Below, piece after piece: positions 48,786 through 57,713 of a stretch of 64,000 bases of DNA. A program made the position numbers and the translations under genes. Under the pieces are notes generated by a model. The model saw only the letters and a program-made list of their open reading frames with translations. It ran no database searches and had not been told where the DNA came from. Positions within the stretch are counted from its first letter, which is position 1; every line of letters begins with the position of its first letter. Location: assembly GCA_027489095.1 (NCBI GenBank), contig JAIYAL010000197.1:1-64000 (forward strand), given 5' to 3'. The stretch comes from Erythrobacteraceae bacterium (GTDB lineage Bacteria > Pseudomonadota > Alphaproteobacteria > Sphingomonadales > Sphingomonadaceae).

Positions 48786-49214
48786 CCAATGTTCTCATGA
48801 TGTCCGCCAAATCGTTGTCTGGCGCACAAACCTTGAGGTGACGCCCAGCAGCATGCCGGTGATCTCGCGCGCGACATTGTTGCGGCGCGAAACGCCCAGC
48901 AGGTCGATCAGCCGTTCGGCATCAAACACGACTTTGGCGGTGCTGCTATAGATCAGGTGTATCAGGCGGGACATCGCAGGTCGGACTTTCTCATTTACTA
49001 TCTTCGGCCCAACTCTACATTCTTATAAGCTAGAAATCGGAAATTACCGGACATTTCAGGACAGCTCTGCAGCGTAGGCGATAACCAAACCAGGTACGAG
49101 GACCTACCATCGTGAAGCATCGGGAGCAACTTGCGGGCTAGAGCCTGCGCCCCGTTTGATGCCCATGCGTGGGCGTGATCGCAACAACCGGGTCGGGGAT
49201 TAACCCCCACCCGG

Positions 49215-49345
49215 TTTGCCGACTGAACTGACGTCCGCAGACGAGCGCGCTCGACACGAAGTCAGGGCTCCAGCGCTGGTTCGGCCCCTGAGCGATCGCA
49301 ATGGGCGCCCGCGTGCCCAAGGCCCGCTTGCGACCGCTGCCCGGC
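49215..49345 (-). pseudogene. Remnant of an IS3-family transposase (OrfB)
   Basis: RKRALGTRAPIAIAQGPNQRWSPDFVSSALVCGRQF resembles the OrfB segment before the first catalytic Asp; flanking sequence unrelated. Confidence 0.65.
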
Positions 49346-49404
49346 TCGCATTGCGGTTGTTGTCCGGTCGGTGACGAGCTGATATTACGCCGAAACGGAT
49401 ATAA

Positions 49405-50103
49405 AGTGGACAGGCGGTTCATCAAAGGCCCTGGAATCCATACACGCGAAACTATCTTCTCGGCACCTATGCTCATTTCCGCGAACGGTACTGCCGCCAG
49501 GGCGACGCGGGCACGTTCACCAAGGAGCGCCTCATCGGATGGGATGATCCGGCGACCTTTGCAGGCCATGCACATATGGCCCCATATGATCTTCGCCGCC
49601 TGATCCTTCAGTTCACCCATGCATTTCCCGAAGCACATCACCGTTCGCCAGGTTGGAACAACATGGACACTGCGGTTGCCGCCGCACTTGGCTTGGCCAG
49701 ACGGCCTATCTTCCGGCCGATCATCGCAATTGGCCACTTGCTTGACGTCGATGGCGACATAATCGACCAGAACCGCTTCGGGCTTTGCGAATTGGCTAAT
49801 CGAACTGGAATCTACCTCTGGGTAAACCGGCATTTCATCAATACCGCCATTGGCCTTCCTGCAGCCGGATGGCTGCTGTGGCGCCAAGACAACATCGCCC
49901 CGCATGGCAGCGACCGCTTCTGCTATCCCAATCCTCTCCATCCTGATGGAGCGGCCGATCCTGTCCTGACCGAGATACTGGAGAAGCTGGGCAGCGCCCC
50001 CGGCGGCCTGATCAAGCCTGAGAGTGAGACGGATCATTCGGTCGCCCCTGAAGAGGGCGCCATAGATATCTGGTATCCGGAAAGGGCAAGAGGCCCGGTG
50101 TAA
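49405..50103 (+). CDS. Hypothetical protein, apparently 5'-truncated
   Basis: Open from TAA at 49402-49404; protein-like RPWNPYTRNYLLGTYAHFRERYCRQGDAGTFTKERLIGWDDPATFAGHAHMAPYDLRRLILQFTHAF...; no ATG near the 5' end of the conserved-looking segment. Confidence 0.5.
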   Translation, partial: SGQAVHQRPWNPYTRNYLLGTYAHFRERYCRQGDAGTFTKERLIGWDDPATFAGHAHMAPYDLRRLILQFTHAFPEAHHRSPGWNNMDTAVAAALGLARRPIFRPIIAIGHLLDVDGDIIDQNRFGLCELANRTGIYLWVNRHFINTAIGLPAAGWLLWRQDNIAPHGSDRFCYPNPLHPDGAADPVLTEILEKLGSAPGGLIKPESETDHSVAPEEGAIDIWYPERARGPV

Positions 50104-50119
50104 TACAGGCTCTGTGCCA

Positions 50120-53100
50120 TTACGTTCCGACAATCTCCACGCGGCTTGTGCCACGGCCCGTGGGCGTGACTTCGATCTTTGCGGGGATGCGCTCTTTCAG
50201 TTCCTCGACATGGCTGATCACCCCCACGCGGCGACCGGTGGCGTGGAGGTGTTCGAGTAGGGCGAGGGCTTGACCGAGGCTGGCCGGATCAAGGGCGCCG
50301 AAGCCTTCGTCGATGAACAGGCTTTCAATCTTGACCCCGCCCGCTGTCGACATTTCGGCCAGGCCCAAAGCCAGCGCGAGGCTGACAAGGAAGCGTTCCC
50401 CACCCGAGAGGTTATGCAAGCCGCGCGCTTCGCCCCCCATGTCGTTATCCACCACCTGAATCAGCATATCGCCGCCAGGGACACGATCTAGCATGTAGCG
50501 CGGCTTGAGTTCGGCAAGGCGCGTGTTGGCGTGTTCCAGCAGGCGGTCGAGCGTCAGGCTTTGGGCGAAGCGGCGGAAGGTTGCGCCGGTGCGATCGCCG
50601 ATCAGGGCTGCCAGACGCAGCCAGACGTCGGCGTCGGCAGTTTTGCTTTCGAGCTGGGCGCGCAGTTGCGCCGTCTGGTTGCGCACCAGATCGTCGTGGT
50701 GCAAGCGGACTTCCACTTCGGTTCGCGCACGCGTGGCTTGGGCGCACGCGGCGGTCGCCTCTTCGAGGTTGGCGGTGAGCGCGTCGCCGGTGAGGGCCGG
50801 CGGATCTGCGGCGGCGTGGGCGGCCATGTCGCGTTCGCGTTCGGCCAGCACGGCGCGGGCCATGGCCGTTGCATGGTCGATGGCATCAAGGGCCTGCGCC
50901 TCCCGATCCAGCACTTCGGCCCCGGTGGAGGCGGCCTCGATGACGGTTTCAGCGGTAAGATCAGCTTCCTTGAGGGCGGTGGCAAAGGCAGCAGCGCGGC
51001 GCGCGGCATCGTTCTCGGCCTCGACCAGCGCCTTGACCGCGCCCACCTCGCTCGCCGCGGCGGCGGCATGCGCTTTGGCTGCAGCTTCACGCAAGGTGGC
51101 CGCGTGCGCCCGCGCCTGTTCGGCGGCGGAGCGGCGAGCGGCGAGCCGATGTTCCACGGCGGCAACGGCGTCACCGTCCAGCAGGGCTGCGCGGGCTGCG
51201 GTCAAGGCGCGGTGGTCGGCGGTGGCGGTGGACAGTGCGGCGGCACGGCCTTGCGCCTGTGTCGTGCAATGACGGAGCGCCTCGCTGGCGGTGGCGCAGG
51301 CCTGCTGCAAGGGGGGCAGATCTTGGGCAAGACGCGCGGCGTCGGCTTCGTGCAGGCGCCATTGCGCGGCTTGGGCTGTCAGCCATGCACCGGGGTCGGA
51401 CAACGTCCGCCAATCACCCGCAGGGGCCAGCCAGCGGTCCAGCACGGCGAATGTGCTCTCCAGTTCAGCCCGATAATCGGCGATCGCCTTGTCGAGGTCT
51501 TCCAGAGCGCGGCGACCCGTTTCCAGCGCCTCGCGCGCAGAGGCCTGCGCTTCGCGCGCGGTGTCGAGCCTGGCGCGGGCCTTGAGTTCGTGCTGGCGCG
51601 CCGCTTCGGCGGCTTTTTGCGCGACGCCATGGGCGAGAAGGTCGGCCTCTGCGGTCCTGCGGGCGTCGCGCAGGGCATCGGGCAAGACGGCGAAATCCTG
51701 CGGCAGGCCGGAATCCGCCATGGCTGCCAGCAAGATCGCCTGTGCTTCGTCGCGGCGGCGCAAGGCCGTGTCGAAATGGCGGACTTGCTCGATCTGCTCC
51801 CGGCCAAGGTGGGCGGTGCGCTCGTCCAATGCGGCCAGCTTTGCGGCGATGTCGACCGCTTCATGGTCCAGTGCGGCATGGTTGGTTTCTAACGCCTTCA
51901 GGGCGATTTGGTGCTGGCGCAAGTGCTCGCCCAGCTTGCCTTCGAACAGGCCCAGTCGGTGTGCGTCCGAGCCGCAGACGGGGCAGGGCTCGCCATCGGT
52001 CAGTGTGGCGCGCATGGCTTCGGCAGCGTCGGACGCGGCGTTGCGCAGCAGGTCGAGTTGGCGGCGCGCGTCGGAAACGCGGGTGGCGAGGGCCGGGATG
52101 GCCGGGGTGAGCGCCGCATGGCGGGCGGCGAGGGGCGTGCGGGTTGCCGCCGCATCGCGCAAGGCCTGCCGGGTGCGGGTGAGGGCGGCTTCGGCCAGCG
52201 CCAGTGCGTCTTGCGCACCGGTTGCACCGGCCAGCAGCGTTTCGATCCGCGTTAGGCGGGTGTGGCGCTCGGTCAGCGCGTTAAGGGCATCGGGCGGAGG
52301 CAGGGCCTTCTGCGTATCGGCCAGCGCCTGTGCGGCTGCAGCATGGTGCTGCGTGGCGGCACAAAACGCAGCATCGGCCTGCGCATGGGCGTTCATCGCT
52401 TCGAGGAGCGCCTGTTCGCGTTCGGGACGGGTGGTTTCGGCTTGCACGAGCGCCTGCGTGGCGGTGGCGTGGTCGCGCAGTTCGGCAGACAGCTCTTCTT
52501 CGCGGTCGGCAAGGGCCGCCAGAGGCTGGTGGTCGGCAATCCATTGGCGCGCGGTGGCGAGCGCCGCCTCGGCGTGCGTTAGGGCCGCGGTGGCGGCGGC
52601 GTCGGCGGTGGCGGCCCGGGTGCGGACCTCCTCGGCCAGGGTGGAATCAAGCGCGGCTTTGGCAAGGGTGGCTTCCGCGCCGCGCAGTTGCACATCCAGC
52701 GCGCGGGCCTGATCCAGCGCGGGGGCGAGGGCTGTGGCTTCGGCCTTGGCAGCGTTGCGCGCAGCGATGGCCTCGGTTTCTGCCCGGGCGGCTTTCTCCT
52801 CGTCCTCGCGCGCGGTGGCGAGGGTCTTGATGATGCGGGTGCGGTCTGCCGAGCAGGTGTCGCGCCGTTGCTGCGCGACGGACAGCTCGGCCCAAACGGG
52901 CGCGAGCGCCAGGGCGCGGCGGGAGCGGGTCAACGCATCGCGGCGCGGCGCGGCGGCGGCCTGGGCGGCTTCGGCAGCGGTCAGCGTATCGCGCGCGGCG
53001 CTTGCCTGGAGCGCGAGCTGGGCGGCGTGCTCTTCGCGCTGGCGGAGCACTTTGAGCGCGTCGAGTTTGGCGGTGGTTTCGCGTTCGGCCTGCAGGGCGG

Positions 53101-53830
53101 CTTCCAGCGCGGCTTCGGCGTCTTTGCGGCCGGTTTCGTCCAGCCCGTTCTGTCCGGCGATGGCGGCGCGCAGCTGGTCGAGCTCGTCCTGAAGCCCCTT
53201 CGATTTGTCGAAGGCGCGCTGGCCCAGCGTGGTGTAAATCTCCGAGCCTGTCAGCCGTTCGAGCAGCACCGCGCGATCGTTGGCGTCGGCGCGGATGAAG
53301 GCCTCGAAATCGCCTTGCGCCAGCAGCACGGCACGGCCGAACTGTTCGGCAGAAAGGCCGATGACGGCGCGGATTTCCGCCAGCGTTTCCTTGCGTGTGC
53401 CGCCGAGACGCTGGGGCTGGTCGAGCCGGTCGAAGCTGTGTTCATAGTTCTGCAGGCGGCCATCAGCGCGGCCCCGCGCGCGCTTGACCGACCAGCGCGC
53501 GCGATATTGCGCGCCGTTGGGCATCACGAAATCGACTTCGGCAAACCCTTCGCCAGCGCCGTGGCGCAAAATGGCGCGCGTATCGCGCAGCGAGATGGCA
53601 TTATCCTCGTCCTCGCCGCCGATCCTGCCGCTTGCGGGGGCGGCCTTCAGGCGCGGAATCTCGTTGAACAGGGCCAGGCACACCGCATCGAGCAGGGTTG
53701 ATTTGCCCGCGCCTGTCGGCCCGGTGATGGCGAAGATTCCTGATCCGGCCAGCGGTTCGGCGGTGAAGTCGATGGCGAAGGCATCGGCAAGGCTGGCGAG
53801 GTTTTGCCCCCTGATGGCAAGAATGCGCAT
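50120..53830 (-). CDS. sbcC: Exonuclease subunit SbcC (AAA/SMC-like ATPase)
   Basis: MRILAIRGQNLASLADAFAIDF, GPTGAGKSTLLDA, zinc hook CPVCG, LSGGERFLVSLALALGLAE, LFIDEGFGALD. Confidence 0.92.
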   Translation of the reverse strand: MRILAIRGQNLASLADAFAIDFTAEPLAGSGIFAITGPTGAGKSTLLDAVCLALFNEIPRLKAAPASGRIGGEDEDNAISLRDTRAILRHGAGEGFAEVDFVMPNGAQYRARWSVKRARGRADGRLQNYEHSFDRLDQPQRLGGTRKETLAEIRAVIGLSAEQFGRAVLLAQGDFEAFIRADANDRAVLLERLTGSEIYTTLGQRAFDKSKGLQDELDQLRAAIAGQNGLDETGRKDAEAALEAALQAERETTAKLDALKVLRQREEHAAQLALQASAARDTLTAAEAAQAAAAPRRDALTRSRRALALAPVWAELSVAQQRRDTCSADRTRIIKTLATAREDEEKAARAETEAIAARNAAKAEATALAPALDQARALDVQLRGAEATLAKAALDSTLAEEVRTRAATADAAATAALTHAEAALATARQWIADHQPLAALADREEELSAELRDHATATQALVQAETTRPEREQALLEAMNAHAQADAAFCAATQHHAAAAQALADTQKALPPPDALNALTERHTRLTRIETLLAGATGAQDALALAEAALTRTRQALRDAAATRTPLAARHAALTPAIPALATRVSDARRQLDLLRNAASDAAEAMRATLTDGEPCPVCGSDAHRLGLFEGKLGEHLRQHQIALKALETNHAALDHEAVDIAAKLAALDERTAHLGREQIEQVRHFDTALRRRDEAQAILLAAMADSGLPQDFAVLPDALRDARRTAEADLLAHGVAQKAAEAARQHELKARARLDTAREAQASAREALETGRRALEDLDKAIADYRAELESTFAVLDRWLAPAGDWRTLSDPGAWLTAQAAQWRLHEADAARLAQDLPPLQQACATASEALRHCTTQAQGRAAALSTATADHRALTAARAALLDGDAVAAVEHRLAARRSAAEQARAHAATLREAAAKAHAAAAASEVGAVKALVEAENDAARRAAAFATALKEADLTAETVIEAASTGAEVLDREAQALDAIDHATAMARAVLAERERDMAAHAAADPPALTGDALTANLEEATAACAQATRARTEVEVRLHHDDLVRNQTAQLRAQLESKTADADVWLRLAALIGDRTGATFRRFAQSLTLDRLLEHANTRLAELKPRYMLDRVPGGDMLIQVVDNDMGGEARGLHNLSGGERFLVSLALALGLAEMSTAGGVKIESLFIDEGFGALDPASLGQALALLEHLHATGRRVGVISHVEELKERIPAKIEVTPTGRGTSRVEIVGT

Positions 53831-53831
53831 G

Positions 53832-55091
53832 TCAGGCGTCTCCGGCGAGGGGCGCGGTGTTCACGTCCACCAGTAGGCTGGCGAAGGCTTTTGCGAGATC
53901 ATCGGCAGGCGGGTGGCCCCCGTGGCGTGCCGCATGGAGGGCCGCGAAGACGGCGGCGGGCTCCAACGCGCCGAGGACAGCCCCGGCCAGCTGCGCGCGC
54001 GCGCCGGGCAGGGCGGTTTGCTGGCGCACGATGCGGGTGAGGCGCACCGGCTTGTCTTCAAGCGCGGCGAGTACGCGGGTCTGGAGATGGGGCTCGGGAC
54101 CCGTGACCGAGACTGTCACTTCAAGGAACGGTTGCCGCTCACGCGGGAGGGAGTCGTCGAATGCCAGTGCCTCCAGCTCGGCGACCACGACATCGAGCGG
54201 GGCAGCCCCGCGCGCGGGTACGGCGAGGAAAGGGACGGGGCGGGGAATTGGCACTTCGACCAAATCGATACCTGCGCCTGCAAGGCGGACCACGGTGATG
54301 GCGTGGGCATAGTCGCGCTCGGTGGCCGACAGGGGGAATGGCGAGCCGGCATAGTGGATGGGGCAGGGGCCGGCGATCGTCTGGGCCCGGTGCAGGTGGC
54401 CGAGCGCGACATAGGCCGCGCGGCTGTCGAACAGCGAGGCGGCCTGTGCTTCTTCTCCGCCCACGACGATGCGGCGTTCGGACATTTCGGACACGGCGCC
54501 TCCCGCAACATGGAGATGGCCTGTCAACACCAGCGGCAACCCGCCCGCGCGCGCGGCGCCGGCCTCCGCAACCGCAGCGTAGAGCGTTTCGAGCGTTTCA
54601 GTGCCGAGATCGCCGGGGCGGCAGAACGGCACGGCAGCCAGCCATGCCGCAGTCGTTCCGTTGCGGTCTGGCAGCGGCACGAGCAGCGTATCGAGATCGG
54701 GTACGGAGCCGCCTTCGGCCAGCGGCTTGCGCGGCAGGTTGCCGAAGAAGCGCACCCGCGCCTCATCCAGCAACGGGGCGGGCAGGTTGATCCGCGCGGC
54801 GCTATCGTGGTTGCCGCCAAGGATCACCGTAAGCAGTGAGGGCCGCCGACGCGATGCCTCTGCCAGAAAGGCATATAGTCGGCGAGTCGCGGAAACTGGC
54901 GGGTTGGCGACATCATAAACATCGCCGGTGACCAGCAGGACGTCAGCCTCTTGCACATCGAGCTGATCGAGCAGCCAAGCGAGGAAGGCGGCATGCTCTG
55001 CGTCTCGCTCATGGTTGGCGAGGATGTGGCCGAGGTGCCAGTCCGAGGTGTGGATCAAGGTGAGCGGTGGGCGGGTCATCGATTGCATCAT
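53832..55091 (-). CDS. sbcD: Exonuclease subunit SbcD (calcineurin-like nuclease)
   Basis: LIHTSDWHLGH, VLLVTGDVYD, ILGGNHDS, LTGHLHVAGG, ALGHLHRAQ. Confidence 0.92.
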   Translation of the reverse strand: MMQSMTRPPLTLIHTSDWHLGHILANHERDAEHAAFLAWLLDQLDVQEADVLLVTGDVYDVANPPVSATRRLYAFLAEASRRRPSLLTVILGGNHDSAARINLPAPLLDEARVRFFGNLPRKPLAEGGSVPDLDTLLVPLPDRNGTTAAWLAAVPFCRPGDLGTETLETLYAAVAEAGAARAGGLPLVLTGHLHVAGGAVSEMSERRIVVGGEEAQAASLFDSRAAYVALGHLHRAQTIAGPCPIHYAGSPFPLSATERDYAHAITVVRLAGAGIDLVEVPIPRPVPFLAVPARGAAPLDVVVAELEALAFDDSLPRERQPFLEVTVSVTGPEPHLQTRVLAALEDKPVRLTRIVRQQTALPGARAQLAGAVLGALEPAAVFAALHAARHGGHPPADDLAKAFASLLVDVNTAPLAGDA

Positions 55092-55164
55092 TGTTGCTCA
55101 TCTTGGCGGGGACAAGCGACAGAAGCGGTCGCCCCATGGCTGGGGTTAGCGCGCGGACTGCAAG

Positions 55165-56301
55165 TCAATCGGTTTGATGCTCGCGCCAAGCCTGGAAGCG
55201 CTTGGCGATGCTATAGAGACGTTTGGGCCGTCCCCGGCCTTGACCGACGCGACCCCGGAAGCTTTCCAGCACATCCTTGCATCGTTCTTGCAGCAAGTTG
55301 ATCAGCACTACGTCCGATGTGGCCGCATCCATCCGTCGGTCTTCCTCGCGTTCGGCAAGGTAGGCGTTAAAATCGCCGATCGTCTTGATCGCGAGGGCCT
55401 GCTTTGCGGGATCGCCGATCAGCTCGCGGACGGCGTCGGGTGTGTTCAGTTCCAGCGTGGTCAGCACTTCGTGAAGCTGACCGGCGTTCTGGCTGAAATC
55501 GACGCCTTTGATGCTGCCGCCCATGCGGCCGATGAATTCCTGCACGTCGCGGAACGGGCCTTGCTGGGCCTGGAGACGCTTGTTAACTTGGTCGAGGAGA
55601 GCCGAGATTGCTTCATCACCCAAGCGGACCTTCTGTCCAAGGTCGCGCAGCAGGAACTTTTCGAAATCGCCGGGTTCGCCGTCAGGCTTGTAACCGATGT
55701 CGTGTTCGATCTCATTCCATACGTGGGCCATCATGGTGCAGATCTGGATTTCGCAGCCCACGTCCGCGAGATTTTCATAGGTGCCGACGCGCTCATCCTC
55801 CGGGAGGTAGGCCTGAACATGCGTGGCTCGGTAGAAGTTGCTCGGATCGTCCTGCTGCTTGTCCTTCGTGTCGAACTCTACGTCTCCGCCGTCACGTCCG
55901 CAGAACGCCTTGGCAATGGCGGCCTGAACAACGGCGCGATCCTCTTCGCGATACGTGGCGATGCGCACACCCGCGAGATCGCCGACCCCGTCGAAGATTT
56001 CATCGACGTCTGCGTAGTTTTTGCCAGGGTGGGCGCTAAACCGGCGCAGCTTGCCTTCGAAGGACTTGGCGCTTTTGACCCGAAATGTGACTTGCGCGCG
56101 GATCGCGCTGGCCTCGCAGATATCACTGGTGCAAATTTCAGCGACGCGGTCGGCGAGCTTCACATAGCGGTCGCGTTCCCGATGATAACGCCGGACAGCA
56201 GGTTCAATGAGATCGGTGTTGAACGGCACGCAGTAGTCTCTCTTCTGGCAGACTTGGTGGACATAGGTGTGCTGGATCAGTCTTCCGTATCGCTGTCGCA
56301 A
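55165..56301 (-). CDS. RelA/SpoT-domain nucleotide pyrophosphokinase (toxSAS-like)
   Basis: VTFRVKSAKSFEGKLRR, DLAGVRIATYREEDRAVVQAAI, FYRATHVQAYL, CEIQICTMMAHVWNEIEHDIGYK; no HD hydrolase domain. Confidence 0.82.
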   Translation of the reverse strand: MRQRYGRLIQHTYVHQVCQKRDYCVPFNTDLIEPAVRRYHRERDRYVKLADRVAEICTSDICEASAIRAQVTFRVKSAKSFEGKLRRFSAHPGKNYADVDEIFDGVGDLAGVRIATYREEDRAVVQAAIAKAFCGRDGGDVEFDTKDKQQDDPSNFYRATHVQAYLPEDERVGTYENLADVGCEIQICTMMAHVWNEIEHDIGYKPDGEPGDFEKFLLRDLGQKVRLGDEAISALLDQVNKRLQAQQGPFRDVQEFIGRMGGSIKGVDFSQNAGQLHEVLTTLELNTPDAVRELIGDPAKQALAIKTIGDFNAYLAEREEDRRMDAATSDVVLINLLQERCKDVLESFRGRVGQGRGRPKRLYSIAKRFQAWREHQTD

Positions 56302-56696
56302 TCCTCAGCGCCCATGTCGATGCCGATGTACTGGCATTCGCCATGCATCCGATCGAGCGTGATCTCGAACACCAGCACGTTGCCGGGCCAGTCGTCGAAA
56401 TGGCCGTCGAGGAGGTCGTAGAGACTGGCATCGCGGTCGTCCCTGGGCAGGGACTTGCGCAGGGCCTTGATGGCCTGTCTCAAGTCCTTGCGGAGGTAAT
56501 CCAGATCCTCGTCACCACCGATCATGGGGGAAACAAGGTTGAACAGGACGGGCTTTATCCGGCCATAGGCGATCGGCTTGCCCTCGCCTGCGGGGTCGAT
56601 GCGGAAGATGACCTTGCCGCTGATCGGGCAGCGGAGCGCGGGCGCGGCATCGACTTCATAGCCGAGCCGCACCTGATTCCGGTTCAGAATTCCCAT
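56277..56696 (-). CDS. Hypothetical protein overlapping the RelA/SpoT gene; candidate antitoxin
   Basis: 139 aa, acidic C-terminus (GIDMGAEDCDSDTED), 3' end overlaps the downstream rel start. Confidence 0.6.
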   Translation of the reverse strand: MGILNRNQVRLGYEVDAAPALRCPISGKVIFRIDPAGEGKPIAYGRIKPVLFNLVSPMIGGDEDLDYLRKDLRQAIKALRKSLPRDDRDASLYDLLDGHFDDWPGNVLVFEITLDRMHGECQYIGIDMGAEDCDSDTED

Positions 56697-57020
56697 CTAG
56701 CATCCCCTCTCTCTTTATATCTCTATCTCTTGCGCTTACGCATGCTCGGGCGGATTCTTTGGCAAACCCTCTTCTGCCAAAGATCGAGGCAAACAGTCGG
56801 CTCGTGCGCAGCGCCAGCGCCGCCGGCAATCCGTTGTCTGTGGATATCACGAGAAGCCCTTGAAAGCGCCGATCGTATGTAGACCAACTGAACGAAGGTA
56901 TATTCCAGCGCACAGGCATTGACCAGTTCCTGCGTCGGGGTGTCATCGGCGTGGGGGGCAACGATCCGGGAGGATGCGTGAGGGGTTGCAGCCGGGGGTG
57001 GGGCTGTTAGCCTGCGCAGC

Positions 57021-57713
57021 ATGACCCATGGCGTTGCCCCTCCCGATCCGCTGAATCCTCTGGCGCTGAAGGAGAAGCAGCGGCGGTTGCGTGACGGTTT
57101 TCCGACGCCGTTGTCGCTGCGGGTCCATCGTGCGCTGTCCTGGCTGATCCGCGCCGATGTGGAGGCCGATGATCAGGATGTGCGCTTCCTGCTCTCGTGG
57201 ATCGGGTTCAATGCGGCCTATGCGTCGGACGTTTCGCTGGCGCTGGGGGCCGAAAGCCAGCGCCAGCGTGACTTGTTCATGCGGTTTTTCACGACGCTGG
57301 TGGGGTTCGACAATCGGCACCGGATCTATGGCCTGGTGTGGCAGCGGTTTGCGCAGGAAATCCGCGTGCTGCTGGACAATCGCCACGTCTTCGCGCCGTT
57401 CTGGCTGCACCACAATGGCAGCGCGGGCTTTGCCGACTGGCGCGACCGTATGGAGCGCGAGCGGGTGGCCATCAACAGCGCGCTGGCGCGGCATGACACC
57501 GCCACCTTGCTCTCGATCGTGTTCGGGCGGCTCTATGTGCTGCGCAACCAGATCGTGCACGGTGGGGCCACGTGGAACAGCAGCGTCAACCGCGCGCAAG
57601 TGCGCGACGGCGCAGCCATCCTGGGCTGCCTGCTGCCATTGTTCATCGACCTGATGATGGACAATCCGGACCATGAATGGCCCATGCCGCAATATCCCGT
57701 TGTGGAAGACTGA
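57021..57713 (+). CDS. HEPN-domain (ApeA-like/RnaseLS-like) protein
   Basis: VFGRLYVLRNQIVHGGATWNSSVNR = Rx4H HEPN motif; helical context. Confidence 0.72.
   Translation: MTHGVAPPDPLNPLALKEKQRRLRDGFPTPLSLRVHRALSWLIRADVEADDQDVRFLLSWIGFNAAYASDVSLALGAESQRQRDLFMRFFTTLVGFDNRHRIYGLVWQRFAQEIRVLLDNRHVFAPFWLHHNGSAGFADWRDRMERERVAINSALARHDTATLLSIVFGRLYVLRNQIVHGGATWNSSVNRAQVRDGAAILGCLLPLFIDLMMDNPDHEWPMPQYPVVED

Larger units (their letters stand above)
45021..48845. mobile_element. Cryptic Tn3-family transposon with divergent tnpR/tnpA
   Basis: 38-bp perfect terminal IRs GGCGTCACCTCAAGGTTTGTGCGCCAGACAACGATTTG; 5-bp TSD CAGCA at 45016-45020 and 48846-48850. Confidence 0.95.
43957..48974 (-). pseudogene. 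BLUF-EAL blue-light-responsive c-di-GMP phosphodiesterase gene, split by a Tn3 element and with two in-frame TAG codons
   Basis: N-part 48846-48974 MSRLIHLIYSSTAKVVFDAERLIDLLGVSRRNNVAREITGMLL; after the Tn, HIEGSFLQVIEGQDSDIDALFAVISADPRHGNITTIIRESIPRRAFGDWSMGF; EAL part AFQPIISA...ITLELNQ...LDHFGAG...HVETRGEFDWLLSEGVDLFQGGLLG; TAG at 44716-44718 and 44455-44457. Confidence 0.85.

Noticed and set aside
49138-50154. 338-aa minus-strand ORF as a complete protein
   Set aside because: Only the C-terminal part contains an IS3 OrfB-like shard; the rest is antisense to a more protein-like plus-strand frame
50531-51892. 453-aa Gly-rich plus-strand ORF antisense to sbcC
   Set aside because: Mirror of Ala/Arg/Glu-rich coiled-coil coding sequence; no protein-like features
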